A stretch of 64,000 nucleotides of DNA from Desulfocapsa sp. (GCA_013792135.1 VMSP01000023.1:22422-86421), one strand, 5' to 3'; shown: positions 8,950 through 19,105, numbered from the stretch's first letter. Numbers and translations: made by a program. Notes: a model not told the origin generated them from the sequence alone.

Positions 8950-9912
8950 ATGAATCTACAAGATAAGATCTACATTGCCGGCCATCGTGGCCTGGTTGGC
9001 TCAGCTCTGATGCGGCAACTACAAGCCAAAGGATACAATAACCTCATCACTCGCACCCATGATGAACTGGATCTAACTGATCAAAGTGCTGTGCGTGATT
9101 TCTTTGCTGCTGAAAACCCTGATTATGTCTTCTTGGCTGCAGCTAAAGTCGGTGGCATTCATGCCAACAATACCTATCCGGCAGAATTCATCTACTCCAA
9201 TCTGACCATCCAGTCCAACGTCATTCATGAGGCTTACCGCGGTGGCGTTAAACGCCTGCTGTTCCTCGGCTCAAGCTGTATTTATCCACGTGACTGTCCA
9301 CAGCCGATGAAGGAAGAATACCTCCTTACCGGCCCGCTGGAGTCCACCAATCGTCCCTATGCCCTGGCCAAGATCGCGGGCATCGAGATGTGCTGGGCCT
9401 ACAATCGGCAATATGGCACCAGGTTCATGGCCGTGATGCCCACCAACCTGTATGGCCCAAACGATAATTACGATCTCAACAACTCCCACGTTCTGCCTGC
9501 GCTGATCCGCAAGATGCATGAAGCGAAACAGCGTGGCGATAAGGAAGTTGTGGTGTGGGGTACCGGCACACCGAGGCGCGAATTCCTCTACAGCGACGAC
9601 ATGGCGGAAGCCTGCCTCTATCTGCTGGAACAGCCGGAAGAAAAGCTGCAATCGTTGTTTAGGGACAAACAACCGCCGCTTGTAAATGTTGGTTGCGGTG
9701 AAGACCTAACCATCCGAGAATTGGCGGAGCTGGTTAGGGATGTGGTTGGCTTTCCTGGCAACCTTACTTTTGATCCCTCCAAACCGGATGGGACGATGCG
9801 GAAGTTGCTGGACGTCTCCCGCATCAACGCACTCGGCTGGCAACGCAAGGTGCCGTTGAAGGAAGGCATCGCCTTCTCCTATCAGGACATGTTGGGCAAA
9901 GAAGAAAAATAA
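8950..9912 (+). CDS. fcl: GDP-L-fucose synthase (GDP-4-keto-6-deoxy-D-mannose epimerase/reductase)
   Basis: This 320-residue SDR enzyme converts GDP-4-keto-6-deoxymannose to GDP-L-fucose. It has the nucleotide motif [10 protein letters not shown] (11-20), AAKVGGI, GSSCIYP (conserved Ser/Cys), and the catalytic YALAK (Y137, K141). Length is standard. The ATG at 8950 is chosen over the TTG at 8944 because AGGGA lies about eight bases upstream. It directly follows the truncated gmd. GDP-fucose would feed the GT11 fucosyltransferase at 18168. Confidence 0.94.
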   Translation: MNLQDKIYIAGHRGLVGSALMRQLQAKGYNNLITRTHDELDLTDQSAVRDFFAAENPDYVFLAAAKVGGIHANNTYPAEFIYSNLTIQSNVIHEAYRGGVKRLLFLGSSCIYPRDCPQPMKEEYLLTGPLESTNRPYALAKIAGIEMCWAYNRQYGTRFMAVMPTNLYGPNDNYDLNNSHVLPALIRKMHEAKQRGDKEVVVWGTGTPRREFLYSDDMAEACLYLLEQPEEKLQSLFRDKQPPLVNVGCGEDLTIRELAELVRDVVGFPGNLTFDPSKPDGTMRKLLDVSRINALGWQRKVPLKEGIAFSYQDMLGKEEK

Positions 9913-9990
9913 ATGAGAACCAATAATTTAGCTTAACCCCTACTACGACTACGAGACGCATCAACGTAATTGAAATCGGTGTGTAACTTA

Positions 9991-10929
9991 ATGAAAAATA
10001 ATATTCATCCCTTAGCAGATGTCCAAAGCCAAGATATAGGCGCAGGTACCTGCATCTGGCAATTTTGCGTAGTGTTGGCAGGAGCCAAAATTGGTTCGAA
10101 CTGCAACATCTGCGCGCAGGTATTGATTGAAAACGATGTGGTGATTGGTGACAAAGTTACGATCAAAAGCGGAGTGCAACTTTGGGATGGCATACGCATT
10201 GAAGACAATGTCTTCATCGGGCCAAACGTCACTTTTACCAATGACTTGTTCCCTCGCTCCAAGGTGTATCCCGAGCAGTTTTTGCAGACCTTCATCAAGA
10301 CTGGTGCCTCGATTGGTGCGAATGCCACCATCTTGCCGGGTGTGACGGTGGCTGAAGGAGCGATGATTGGAGCCGGCGCAGTGGTGACACGTTCTGTGCC
10401 ACCCAATGCAATTGTGGTGGGCAACCCAGCGCGGATTGTTGGTTATACCAATACCAAACTGGAAGAAAGCATTAAACAGCAACTATCGAAAGATGATCGC
10501 AAGCCGCCATTCTCGGACACCACAGTTGTGCGAGGTGTCACAACACATAAATTCCCACTGATACCCGACTTACGTGGCAGCCTCACGGCGGGTGAATTTG
10601 AACAGCATATACCCTTCGCGCCTCAGCGCTACTTCATGGTGTTTGATGTGCCAAGCAAAGAAACGCGCGGTGAACATGCTCATCGCACCTGCCATCAATT
10701 TTTGATTTGCGTGCGTGGTAGCTGTGCGGTCTTGGCGGATGATGGTGTGAATCGAACAGAAGTGTTGCTGGATTCCCCCGACAAAGGCATCTACCTGCCA
10801 CCGATGGTTTGGGGTGTGCAATACAAATATTCAGAAGATGCTGTGTTGCTGGTCTTTGCGTCGCATCATTATGAATCATCCGATTACATCCGAAATTATT
10901 CGGATTTTCTAAACGAAGTAGCGAAATAA
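9991..10929 (+). CDS. bifunctional FdtD-like protein: acyltransferase plus sugar 3,4-ketoisomerase (WxcM-like)
   Basis: The protein has 312 residues. Residues 1 to about 155 form a left-handed beta-helix acetyltransferase with hexapeptide repeats ([44 protein letters not shown]). Residues about 175-305 form a cupin of the FdtA/QdtA/WxcM family ([30 protein letters not shown]-rich barrel). Such fusions (FdtD of Shewanella) isomerise dTDP-4-keto-6-deoxyglucose at C3/C4 and also N-acetylate the final dTDP-3-amino sugar. The aminotransferase of the same pathway follows seven bases after the stop. The ATG at 9991 is preferred over the TTG at 9970. RmlA/RmlB for the precursor are not in the window. 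Confidence 0.87.
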   Translation: MKNNIHPLADVQSQDIGAGTCIWQFCVVLAGAKIGSNCNICAQVLIENDVVIGDKVTIKSGVQLWDGIRIEDNVFIGPNVTFTNDLFPRSKVYPEQFLQTFIKTGASIGANATILPGVTVAEGAMIGAGAVVTRSVPPNAIVVGNPARIVGYTNTKLEESIKQQLSKDDRKPPFSDTTVVRGVTTHKFPLIPDLRGSLTAGEFEQHIPFAPQRYFMVFDVPSKETRGEHAHRTCHQFLICVRGSCAVLADDGVNRTEVLLDSPDKGIYLPPMVWGVQYKYSEDAVLLVFASHHYESSDYIRNYSDFLNEVAK

Positions 10930-10936
10930 AATTAAA

Positions 10937-12046
10937 ATGAAAGTTCCTTTTCTCGATTTAAAAGCGTCCTATCTCGAACTTCAACCGGACATTGATGCCG
11001 CGATCAAGCGCGTGCTTGACTCGGGGTGGTACATTCTCGGCAAAGAAGTGGATGGCTTTGAGCAAGAGTATGCGGCCTACTGCGAAGCGAAACATTGCGT
11101 GGGGGTGGCGAATGGCCTGGATGCCTTGCATCTGGCACTGTTGGCGCTAGGAGTAGGTGCCGGCGATGAAGTCATCGTGCCGAGCAATACCTATATCGCC
11201 ACTTGGCTGGCAGTCAGTCAGTGCGGCGCAATACCGATACCAGTCGAACCCGATGCCGCGACCTATAACATAGATCCGGCGCGCATTGAAACAGCGATTA
11301 CCCCGCGCACCAAAGTCATCCTGCCCGTTCATTTGTATGGTCAGCCAGCCGATATGGACCCGATTTTGGCGATTGCGTGCAAGCATGGCTTGAAAGTGCT
11401 GGAAGACGGCGCCCAGGCGCACGGCGCCCGTTACAAAGGTAAGCGGCTCGGTGCGCATGGCGATGTGGTGGCGTGGAGCTTTTACCCCGGTAAGAATCTT
11501 GGGGCGTATGGCGACGGTGGGGCAATCACCACCGATGATGCAGAAGTCGCAGAGCGCATCCGTGTACTGCGCAACTATGGTTCACGGGTGAAATACGTCA
11601 ATGACGTGCGTGGTTTCAATAGTCGGCTGGACACCCTGCAAGCGGCGTTGTTGCGCGTCAAATTGCAACACTTGGATCGCTGGAACGAGGCGCGCCGAAA
11701 AATTGCTGCCCAGTATCTGACTGGCCTATCAGGTATCGATTTAATACTTCCATTCGTTCCCAATTGGGCAGATCCGGTGTGGCATTTGTTTGTCGTACGC
11801 AGCAAGGCGCGTGAACGATTCCATCAGCAGCTCAACCAAGCGGGTGTTGGCATCCTGATTCATTACCCGATTCCGCCGCATCTTCAGGGGGCGTATGCCG
11901 ACCTTGGGTTTGGCAAAGAGGCATTCCCCATCGCTGAGCGAATTCATGAGGAGGTATTGAGTCTGCCCATGTTTCCGAGCATGTCGCGGGAGCAAACCAA
12001 CCAAGTGATAGTGGCCTGTTGCAAAGTACAGGGTGCTGCCGAATGA
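10937..12046 (+). CDS. dTDP-3-amino-3,6-dideoxy-sugar aminotransferase (DegT/DnrJ family, FdtB-like)
   Basis: This 369-residue PLP enzyme transfers an amino group to the 3-keto sugar made by the upstream isomerase. Typical motifs are [66 protein letters not shown] and [15 protein letters not shown] with the PLP lysine K186. The context (ketoisomerase and acetyltransferase upstream) points to dTDP-Fuc3N or Qui3N formation. The galacto or gluco outcome depends on the cupin and cannot be settled here. The stop overlaps the start of the flippase gene (ATGA). Confidence 0.88.
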   Translation: MKVPFLDLKASYLELQPDIDAAIKRVLDSGWYILGKEVDGFEQEYAAYCEAKHCVGVANGLDALHLALLALGVGAGDEVIVPSNTYIATWLAVSQCGAIPIPVEPDAATYNIDPARIETAITPRTKVILPVHLYGQPADMDPILAIACKHGLKVLEDGAQAHGARYKGKRLGAHGDVVAWSFYPGKNLGAYGDGGAITTDDAEVAERIRVLRNYGSRVKYVNDVRGFNSRLDTLQAALLRVKLQHLDRWNEARRKIAAQYLTGLSGIDLILPFVPNWADPVWHLFVVRSKARERFHQQLNQAGVGILIHYPIPPHLQGAYADLGFGKEAFPIAERIHEEVLSLPMFPSMSREQTNQVIVACCKVQGAAE

Positions 12047-13314
12047 CTTTGGTCAAGACTAGCCTGCTCAACGGTATTGCTGTTGCCGTAAAAGTTGCAA
12101 GTGCTCTCGTGCTTAACAAGATATTGGCGGTCTATGTTGGCCCCGCCGGATATGCCCTCATCGGTCAGTTTCAGAATGCAGTTTCCATTATAGTCAGCCT
12201 TGCCGGTGGCGTGGTGGCGACGGGGGTCACCAAGGCGACCGCTCAACATTTTGATGATGAGGCAAGGCAACATGCAGTCTGGCAAACCGCGATACGATTT
12301 TCTTTGGGGGCATCATTATTCGCGGCTGTCATCCTGTTGTTTATTGGTAATGATCTGGCTCAATGGCTGTTGCATCGGGCGGACATGTCCAGTGTCTTTG
12401 TCTGGTTGGCACTCACCTTACCTGCTTTGGCCGCCAACAACCTTTTGATGGCGATCGTCAATGGCAAAAAAGAAGTTGGTATTTATGTTACGGTTAACAT
12501 TCTCGGCAGCTTGCTCAGTATGCTGGTGACAGGGTTGATGGCCTTCAACTTTGGCCTGTATGGTACGCTAGTTGCCTTTACGATTAACCCCGCCATCGTG
12601 TTGCTGTCCACAGCGGCGATCGTCGCGCGACGCGATTGGTTCAAGGCCAGATTCCTTTGGGGCCAGATGAATCGCCCCGTCTTGCGTGAGCTGTCTGGAT
12701 TTGGCTTGATGGGGCTGACTTCTGCCCTAACCATGCCCCTCACTTTCATGTTAATTCGCGATCATCTGGCAACCAACCTGGGTTTAACCGCCGCCGGCTA
12801 TTGGCAGGCTTCATGGAAGATTAGCGAGATTTACTTAATGCTGGTGACCACCACGCTGTCGGTTTATTACCTGCCACGCCTGTCAGAAATTAGAACTGCA
12901 CCTGAACTGAAGGCAGAGATTATCAAAGTTTATCGCTTTGTTTTACCTGTCGTCGTAGTGGGTGCATTGACAATTTTTGTATTGCGTGATTTCATCATCC
13001 ACACCCTGTTCACCCCAGACTTTTTACCTATGCGTGAGTTGTTTCCTTGGCAGCTTGCGGGAGATGTGATCAAGATCGGCTCTTGGATACTCGGTTACAT
13101 AATGCTTGGGCGAGCGATGGTGAAGTTTTTTGTGATCACGGAAATCGCTTTTTCCATTTCATTTGTTTTATTGAGTTGGTTATTGGTTGGCGTCTTTGGC
13201 TTGGTTGGGGTGTCCATGGCCTATGCGATAAACTACTTCTTGCACTGGGTCGGCATGTGGTACTTGGTGAAATATGAAATGCGGCGGATGGAGATGGTGC
13301 ATGGTCAATCCTAA
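12043..13314 (+). CDS. wzx: Wzx-type O-antigen/polysaccharide flippase
   Basis: This 423-residue integral membrane protein of the MOP superfamily has about 12 hydrophobic helices spread evenly along its length and resembles WzxE-like O-antigen translocases ([18 protein letters not shown] at the start, [13 protein letters not shown] in the first loop). It would flip undecaprenyl-diphosphate-linked repeat units across the inner membrane. The ATG at 12043 overlaps the aminotransferase stop. The pairing of an aminosugar aminotransferase with WzxE-like flippase is also seen in enterobacterial common antigen clusters. Confidence 0.88.
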   Translation: MTLVKTSLLNGIAVAVKVASALVLNKILAVYVGPAGYALIGQFQNAVSIIVSLAGGVVATGVTKATAQHFDDEARQHAVWQTAIRFSLGASLFAAVILLFIGNDLAQWLLHRADMSSVFVWLALTLPALAANNLLMAIVNGKKEVGIYVTVNILGSLLSMLVTGLMAFNFGLYGTLVAFTINPAIVLLSTAAIVARRDWFKARFLWGQMNRPVLRELSGFGLMGLTSALTMPLTFMLIRDHLATNLGLTAAGYWQASWKISEIYLMLVTTTLSVYYLPRLSEIRTAPELKAEIIKVYRFVLPVVVVGALTIFVLRDFIIHTLFTPDFLPMRELFPWQLAGDVIKIGSWILGYIMLGRAMVKFFVITEIAFSISFVLLSWLLVGVFGLVGVSMAYAINYFLHWVGMWYLVKYEMRRMEMVHGQS

Positions 13315-13945
13315 GCCATCCTTGCTGTGTCGTTTACGACGCCGATTGCAGTTATTGCCAATCCGGATGTATCAGCGATTGCGGGTCTGGGGGTACAAAT
13401 TCGTTTCGAATATTCATCATTGCGACAGCCTGGCCTGTTTCAACCAGCCCGTGGTGATGACTGGTCGGGGAAGGGTTCAATTAGGGCGCTGCAACCTGGG
13501 AGTTTGGCCATCCCCCTATTATTTGAACGGCTATATTCATATCGAAGCGCGCGATGCTACCTCAAGCATAGAAATTGAAGATGGTGTATGGGTCAACAAC
13601 AATGCGGTAATTATTGCCGAGCGCAGCAGTATCCGCATCGGAGCCAACACGCTGATAGGTACAGAGTTTACTGTTTATGATTCCGATTTTCATGATCTGC
13701 ATCCAGAAAACAGAATGTCCGGAATTCACAAATGTGCGTCAGTGAGTATTGGCAAAAATGTATTCATTGGATCACGGGTAATGGTGCTGAAAGGCGTGGA
13801 TATTGGTGATAATTGCGTGATTGCTAGTGGGGCTGTTGTTACAAATTCTGTACCCGCGAATTGCATTGCAGGGGGTGTGCCCGCACGAGTTATCAGATAT
13901 CTGAGAAACGACGAAAAACAAGAGAATATTTTGCAAGGTAGATGA
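13301..13945 (+). CDS. hexapeptide-repeat acyltransferase (WcaF/maltose-acetyltransferase-like)
   Basis: The protein has 214 residues; it starts at ATG 13301 inside the last codons of wzx (14-base overlap). The middle and C-terminus show left-handed beta-helix repeats (IEIEDGVWVNNNAVIIAE, IRIGANTLIGTEFTVYD, VSIGKNVFIGSRVMVLKGV, IGDNCVIASGAVVT) and the closing GGVPARVIR. It probably O-acetylates a sugar of the repeat unit using acetyl-CoA. The basic N-terminus (RLRRRLQLLPIRMYQRLRV) is unlike soluble maltose acetyltransferases and may lie on the membrane. Confidence 0.82.
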   Translation: MVNPKPSLLCRLRRRLQLLPIRMYQRLRVWGYKFVSNIHHCDSLACFNQPVVMTGRGRVQLGRCNLGVWPSPYYLNGYIHIEARDATSSIEIEDGVWVNNNAVIIAERSSIRIGANTLIGTEFTVYDSDFHDLHPENRMSGIHKCASVSIGKNVFIGSRVMVLKGVDIGDNCVIASGAVVTNSVPANCIAGGVPARVIRYLRNDEKQENILQGR

Positions 13946-14934
13946 TGGAAATCTTTCTAACTTTCTTGATTATTACCTATCGTCGACCTGAAAAGGTTGC
14001 GCGGCTACTGCGTTTATTTTTGGATGATCGTTGGCAGCATCTTAATCATTTGAAGTTCGAAATTGTGATTGCGGACGATCATGGTGAAGATGGTACTTAC
14101 GAGATTATCAGTCCAATAATTAATCAGCTTGAAGAAAATGGCTGGCGGGTTAAGTACATTTATCGTGAAACGAATTTACGGGGTGATCGCAATTTGTATT
14201 ATGGGTATACACGGGATTCCTCAGGCAAGTTTGTTTGGTTCTTGTGTGATGATGATGTGATAGACGTCGGGTTGGCGATCCCTTACATTGAAATGGTACG
14301 TCAAGTAAACCCTTTGGTCAGTATTTGTGGTTTTGTGCAAGGCAGCGATAATCATTCTGGAAATTTTTTCGGAGGTGATGCTCGACTCGTTCAGGATTTT
14401 CCGGAGGCTGTCAATTATTTGATTAAGTTTCCCAAAACTACGGCCTATCTTATGCGGCGTTGTCCGGGAATAAATCTTGATCATGTGTTTGAACGGTGGG
14501 ATCGTACATTGTTTTCTTGGATTGGGATTCCTATTTGTTTGTTAGCCCAGACAAAAAATGAAGGTGTTTTAATATATCCTGCTGTTGTGGCATGCGCTGA
14601 TGATGATTATGGACTATTGCAATATAGCTATAGGATTTTCGGAAAATTGGCTTTTGTTATTGAGGATAGCATTAAACTTTCTGGAAAATCTTTTCAGAAA
14701 ATTAGACCCAGTCTGGTTAATTTGACTGATAATGACGAAATAAAACTATGCCTTAATGGTTTACAAGCACACTACAGTTGGCGATGTCCCATTGGATATA
14801 CGACAGACGTTCTTAATCAAGAATTAATTTTCATACAAAAAAATTGGTTGGCCATTTTTCGCTCACAACTGCGTATGGTGTCATTTATGAAGTTTATTAT
14901 TTACTTTTTGGGGTCCTATGTCTTTCATTCGTAA
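13942..14934 (+). CDS. family 2 glycosyltransferase
   Basis: This 330-residue protein overlaps the upstream gene by four bases (ATGATG/TGA). The N-terminal half is a GT-A fold with FLIITYRRPEKVARLL, a VIADDHGEDGT nucleotide-binding segment, NLRGDRNLYYG and the metal-binding CDDDV. The C-terminal half (about 200-330) is less conserved and hydrophobic at the end. AT content rises towards the 3' end compared with the genes before it. Donor and acceptor cannot be deduced. Confidence 0.82.
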   Translation: MMEIFLTFLIITYRRPEKVARLLRLFLDDRWQHLNHLKFEIVIADDHGEDGTYEIISPIINQLEENGWRVKYIYRETNLRGDRNLYYGYTRDSSGKFVWFLCDDDVIDVGLAIPYIEMVRQVNPLVSICGFVQGSDNHSGNFFGGDARLVQDFPEAVNYLIKFPKTTAYLMRRCPGINLDHVFERWDRTLFSWIGIPICLLAQTKNEGVLIYPAVVACADDDYGLLQYSYRIFGKLAFVIEDSIKLSGKSFQKIRPSLVNLTDNDEIKLCLNGLQAHYSWRCPIGYTTDVLNQELIFIQKNWLAIFRSQLRMVSFMKFIIYFLGSYVFHS

Positions 14935-15109
14935 ATGCTATTTTTTATTAAGCGCCCAATTTGGCATTGACCCAAGAAAAACATTTCGCTCTTTGTGGGG
15001 CCTGCCCCGATATGTGCGCGATTTCTTCAGCTTCAACTACACCGGCCGCCTTGAATTGCTGCCCTGCCTGCATGACTGGTATGAAGATGAAGTGGCGGTG
15101 AAAATCTGA
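14918..15109 (+). pseudogene. N-terminal remnant of a DUF268-like gene
   Basis: The frame gives 63 residues (LRSLWGLPRYV-type block SLWGLPRYVRDFFSFNY, then LLPCLHDWYEDE) and stops. This block is what I recognise as the start of DUF268 proteins of polysaccharide clusters, which run to about 250 residues. After the HDW(Y/H)E motif the homology ends. The stop overlaps the next start as TGATG and the start overlaps the previous gene, so the remnant still keeps the operon in register. Possibly translated, but without its catalytic part. The family call is moderate. Confidence 0.5.
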
Positions 15110-16590
15110 TGGATGCAGCTAGCGCAAGGAATGCTATTTCCCGTGAAAAAAGAAGCGTAAGTATACCCAAGGGTCAGGTTGCCCTTTTGATCTTATTGTT
15201 AGGTGTTGGTAGTGCACTCATATTAGCCACGATCCAACAGGCTTCGTTTAATTCTGTTTTTCTCCTTGGCTTTGTTGCTATTGGCGGTCTCGTGCTCTGC
15301 CAGAACACACAAATCAGGCTAAATGACCAATCTCTCAAGATTCTTGGTTATTTTTGGCTAATAAAGCTTGGGTTAAGCCTTTTACTGCTTTATGCGGGTT
15401 GGATGCCGCAGTTAGACGAATCTTCAAGTGCGTGGGGCTATGATCCTCAACGATACTATTTTCAAGCGCAGGAGCTGATTGACTATGGCTGGTCGACAGA
15501 CTTTATCTCGCTCAATTATGTGGGCATCCTCTACTACTACGGCGCGATATTTTATGTCCTTGGTCACAATCCGGTCATACCGGCTTTAATCAATGCATTC
15601 GTGACGCTTGTCGCAAGCTTGTATTTGGTCAAGGTAGGTTATGAGATCAAGCGGCAGAAAGGGCCTCGTGATTGGACGCTGGCCTTTGCCTTGTTGTTAC
15701 CAGAGTTGCTTTGGTTCGATGTAATGACATCTCGCGAGACATTGGTGGCGGCTTTGCTATTGTTCGCGATGTTGACCACAGGTCGTTACCTTGCACGAAC
15801 GGCACCGCTTTCTTTCTTCAAGGTTTTGGCTATTGTCGGCTTGTCTGTGCTCGCCATTGCCGCCGTGCGTACCAGCATGGTATTTCCGGTGTTCATTTCA
15901 GTTGTGTTAATGATACTGCTGGTCAAACCGCAACGCGGATCGCGGGTTGTACAAAGGGCGATCTTGGTCGTTGCTGCTGCTGTGATACTCATTGTTCTAC
16001 CAGGTATATCCGGTTATCTGGGCGGATACGATTTCGATATGGGCAAAGCCCTTCAGCAGGCGAGTTCAGCAACAGGAAACATCGCGCTAAGTGCCGATAT
16101 GGAGTGGAGTGAGAACTCCATTGGCATGCTGCTCATGCCCGAGGGCGTGCTTCAGTCTATCCTGTTTTTGCCGCCGCGCATGGTGCTCTATCTGGTTGCA
16201 CCTCTTCCAAATATTTGGTTATCTGTTAGTGATTTGCTGGCGGGCAGCTGGGGGAGTTGGCAAAAGCTTTTCACTCTACTTTCATCTGTGATCAATGTGC
16301 TTGCAATACCCTATGCGTTGGCTTCTTTTGCTCAATCTATTAAGAGGCGAAAAGAGAACGTTGCGACGCTTGTGTTCCATGTTTCATACTTGGTTACGTT
16401 TGTGGCGATTGCCGGTGGGAATTTGATTATTCACGAGCGTTACCGTGTTATGGCAACGCTTCTGCTTTGGGGGTGTGCGTGGTTAGGGGCGACCACATGT
16501 TCAAAACGGTTGATAGTTAGTGCGTCATTGCTTTGGTATGGTCTGCTCACCTTTGGAGCATTGTTTTATCTCGGTTATAAATTGCTATGA
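15109..16590 (+). CDS. multi-pass membrane protein, candidate Wzy polymerase
   Basis: The 493-residue protein has about 11 hydrophobic helices and a hydrophilic loop after the third or fourth helix holding WGYDPQRYYFQAQELIDYGW. A second loop near residues 305-340 faces the same side. An architecture of many helices with large periplasmic loops, in a cluster that has a Wzx flippase and a Wzc co-polymerase but no other complete Wzy, suggests the O-antigen polymerase. Sequence alone does not prove it; an EpsG-like or mannosyltransferase-like membrane protein is the alternative. Start ATG overlaps the previous stop (TGATG). Confidence 0.6.
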   Translation: MDAASARNAISREKRSVSIPKGQVALLILLLGVGSALILATIQQASFNSVFLLGFVAIGGLVLCQNTQIRLNDQSLKILGYFWLIKLGLSLLLLYAGWMPQLDESSSAWGYDPQRYYFQAQELIDYGWSTDFISLNYVGILYYYGAIFYVLGHNPVIPALINAFVTLVASLYLVKVGYEIKRQKGPRDWTLAFALLLPELLWFDVMTSRETLVAALLLFAMLTTGRYLARTAPLSFFKVLAIVGLSVLAIAAVRTSMVFPVFISVVLMILLVKPQRGSRVVQRAILVVAAAVILIVLPGISGYLGGYDFDMGKALQQASSATGNIALSADMEWSENSIGMLLMPEGVLQSILFLPPRMVLYLVAPLPNIWLSVSDLLAGSWGSWQKLFTLLSSVINVLAIPYALASFAQSIKRRKENVATLVFHVSYLVTFVAIAGGNLIIHERYRVMATLLLWGCAWLGATTCSKRLIVSASLLWYGLLTFGALFYLGYKLL

Positions 16591-16931
16591 ATAAAATCAT
16601 CACCTGCAACAAAGGAGGTCTCGGCAACCAATTTTTCTGCTACGCCGCTGCGTGTCGGCTGGCTCAGACCAATAGCGCCGAACTGGTCATTGATGACGTC
16701 ACCGGCTTTGCGTGCGACCTGCAGTATCGCCGGCAATACGCGCTGGATCATTTTCATGTCCCGCGGTGCGGAAGGTAACGCCAGAGAAGCGGATGGAGCC
16801 ATTCGAGCGCCACCGGCGGGGTCTTATGAAATGGTTGTTCTGCATGCGGCCTTTTCGCGGAAAGGCGCTATCTGGAACAGGAAGGGCTGGATTTTGATAT
16901 GTGACTTCTTACTTCAAAAGTAAAAGAGACA
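16587..16931 (+). pseudogene. GT11 alpha-1,2-fucosyltransferase, frameshifted N-terminal fragment
   Basis: The start ATG overlaps the previous stop (ATGA). The first 55 residues (KGGLGNQFFCYAAACRLAQ...IDDVTGFACDLQYRRQYALDHF) match the start of the intact GT11 gene at 18168. At about 16755 the frame is lost. DNA similarity to 18330-18515 then continues in other frames up to the CTTCAAAAGTAAAAG word at about 16910-16924. The remaining two thirds of the gene are missing. The fragment is an older diverged duplicate or a remnant of a replaced fucosyltransferase. Confidence 0.85.
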
Positions 16932-17189
16932 TGATAACGTTCACAACATCGTTTACTCGCTATTTTAGCAGATTGACAATTCGTTCATATGATCGTTTCT
17001 AAATCTATACAGTTTAAAAGAGATTGCAACTAAGCACAGCACCAACTGTTTGATTGTGGACGATGTCTTGAATGCGAAATTAGTGAACGATGTCCTGAAC
17101 TTTATCAATTAGCGGATTGACATATGACTAATGAGATTACATTCAGGGCAGGTGAGGCTTTACACAAATGTGTCAGATGAGGTAAAATT

Positions 17190-18047
17190 ATGGCTAAAAT
17201 ATTCAATGATTACAGTTTTTTGGCAAAACATCAGGTTGAATCTCCTGTAATTCCGTTTAGGCATAAAATAGCCATTAAGATTGTAAATGTTTTGGACTTA
17301 TCTCACCACTCGTTGCTTGATGTTGGGGGGGGGACGAGTAGTTATCTGAAGTATGTAAAGGGTAGGCATAGGGCAGTTTGTGATATGGAACCTTCCTCTA
17401 TTGAAAGTTCGTTATACGAGGAGTCCTTCCAGGCAGCACTACCATCCTTGCAGTTAGAAGACTGCTCTTACGATGTTGTGTCAGCTTTTGAGGTCTTGGA
17501 ACACATGTCACTTGATATGTATCTCGCAAGTGTTAAGGAGCTTGGTCGAATTACCAGCGATATCACTATCGTTTCAGCGCCATTTATGCAAGATCTGACA
17601 GGATCGTATTGCAAATGTGCATCATGTGGGTGCATATTTCAATGCGAAGGACATTATCGCTCTTTCAATATTGAGGATCTCAAGGCTATTCAGGAGCACT
17701 TGGGTACCCTAGCAGAAGTATATTTTTGTTGCCCAAGTAATACTGAAAAGATGGGTATATCGTACGGAATCGGATTGAAACTTAAAAAAATTGTAAAGGC
17801 TCGTGTACGCTTTGCTTACCAATTATTCGGAAAGAAATTCGCTAAGCCGCCTTTTACAAAATGCCCATCCTGCAATACTGAATTATTTCATGATTACGCG
17901 CAATATAAGGAGGCTATTCTTAATAAAGTTTCCGAAAAAACATATGCAATTGGCTACCTTAAAACCCATAGGGTGAGTATTGGGACGTTTGTTGCGATCT
18001 ATACTAAAAAGAACACTATTGTCCCATATGTTGGAGATGACACTTAA
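17190..18047 (+). CDS. class I SAM-dependent methyltransferase with two zinc-ribbon-like Cys clusters
   Basis: The protein has 285 residues. The SAM-binding core shows LLDVGGGTSSYLKYV (motif I), CDMEPSS and YDVVSAFEVLEHM (motif IV/post). Two cysteine clusters follow, CKCASCGCIFQC (about 145-156) and CPSC (about 228-231), which could bind zinc. The base composition is more AT-rich than in the neighbours, and the preceding 258 bases are AT-rich with no gene, which suggests a separate acquisition. It probably methylates a sugar or lipid-linked oligosaccharide; the substrate is not deducible. Confidence 0.75.
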   Translation: MAKIFNDYSFLAKHQVESPVIPFRHKIAIKIVNVLDLSHHSLLDVGGGTSSYLKYVKGRHRAVCDMEPSSIESSLYEESFQAALPSLQLEDCSYDVVSAFEVLEHMSLDMYLASVKELGRITSDITIVSAPFMQDLTGSYCKCASCGCIFQCEGHYRSFNIEDLKAIQEHLGTLAEVYFCCPSNTEKMGISYGIGLKLKKIVKARVRFAYQLFGKKFAKPPFTKCPSCNTELFHDYAQYKEAILNKVSEKTYAIGYLKTHRVSIGTFVAIYTKKNTIVPYVGDDT

Positions 18048-18167
18048 TCAAATTTTGTTGCTGCCTGTAGTGTAGAAGATACCAACAAAGGAATTGGTAA
18101 ACATAGTTCACTTTAACAGTTTTAATATATTGCCTAAAATTAGCTGATCTCTTGGGACTAAACATCT

Positions 18168-19067
18168 ATGAAAGGATCCAATAAAGTCATTACTCGTATA
18201 AAAGGCGGCCTCGGCAACCAACTCTTCTGTTATGCAGCAGCCCGCCGCCTGGCTATGGTCAATAATAGTGAACTGCTCATTGACGATGTGACTGGTTTTG
18301 CTCGTGACCGCCAATACAGCCGCCAGTATGCGCTTGATCATTTCCTGATCCCGGTTCGCAAGGCGACGCCTGCGGAGCGACTGGAACCTTTTGAGCGCTA
18401 TCGGCGGGGTGTGATGAAATGGTTGTCCCGGCGGAAGCCGTTCGCGGAAAGGCGCTATCTGGAACAGGATGGGCGGGATTTTGATAAGCGACTTCTTGCC
18501 TTGCAAGTAAAAGGGACACTCTATTTAGATGGCCTTTGGCAGAGCGAAGGTTACTTTAAAGATGTGGAGCAGACCATCCGCGAAGACCTGCGAATCATTC
18601 CACCCAAGGATACAGACAACCAGTACATGGCTGAGAAGATTCAAAACAACAATTCCGTGGCTTTACATGTGCGCTGGTTTGACCAGCCAGAGGATACGGC
18701 GATCCACAATGTTTCGGCTGACTACTACCAGCGCGCCATTGCCCTGATAGATGAAAAGATAGAATCGCCCCATTACTTCTTGTTTTCCGATGACCCGGAG
18801 GCTGCCCGAGCGAAGCTTACCCTGCCCGAAGACCGGGTGACTTTTGTTTCCCACAACCAAGGTGATGTAAACGCCTATGCTGACCTGTGGTTGATGACCC
18901 AGTGCCGGCACTTTATTACGGCCAACAGCACATTCAGCTGGTGGGGGGCATGGTTAGGGGGGAAAGACGGGGCCATTGTAATTTGTCCAAGCACGAAACT
19001 TACTTCAGGCACAATTACTTCGTGGAATTTTGAAGGGCAAATACCTGATGGTTGGCAGAAAATATAA
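18168..19067 (+). CDS. family GT11 alpha-1,2-fucosyltransferase-like glycosyltransferase
   Basis: This 299-residue protein has the GT11 start (GGLGNQLFCYAAARRLA), the YLDGLWQSEGYF block, and the C-terminal HFITANSTFSWWGAWLGG motif. The usual GDP-fucose-binding HxRRxD is here HVRWFD (about residues 166-171), so the second arginine is replaced by Trp. The GDP-fucose synthase at 8950 would supply the donor. No strong ribosome-binding site precedes the ATG. A broken paralogue lies at 16587, separated from it by the methyltransferase gene. Confidence 0.85.
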   Translation: MKGSNKVITRIKGGLGNQLFCYAAARRLAMVNNSELLIDDVTGFARDRQYSRQYALDHFLIPVRKATPAERLEPFERYRRGVMKWLSRRKPFAERRYLEQDGRDFDKRLLALQVKGTLYLDGLWQSEGYFKDVEQTIREDLRIIPPKDTDNQYMAEKIQNNNSVALHVRWFDQPEDTAIHNVSADYYQRAIALIDEKIESPHYFLFSDDPEAARAKLTLPEDRVTFVSHNQGDVNAYADLWLMTQCRHFITANSTFSWWGAWLGGKDGAIVICPSTKLTSGTITSWNFEGQIPDGWQKI

Positions 19068-19105
19068 TGCGCGGTCTGGTGGGTGTTATGAGTTGGGGGC
19101 GTTGA

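Noticed and set aside
16690..16923. A 77-codon frame as a separate gene
   Set aside because: It is the second reading frame of the frameshifted GT11 fragment.
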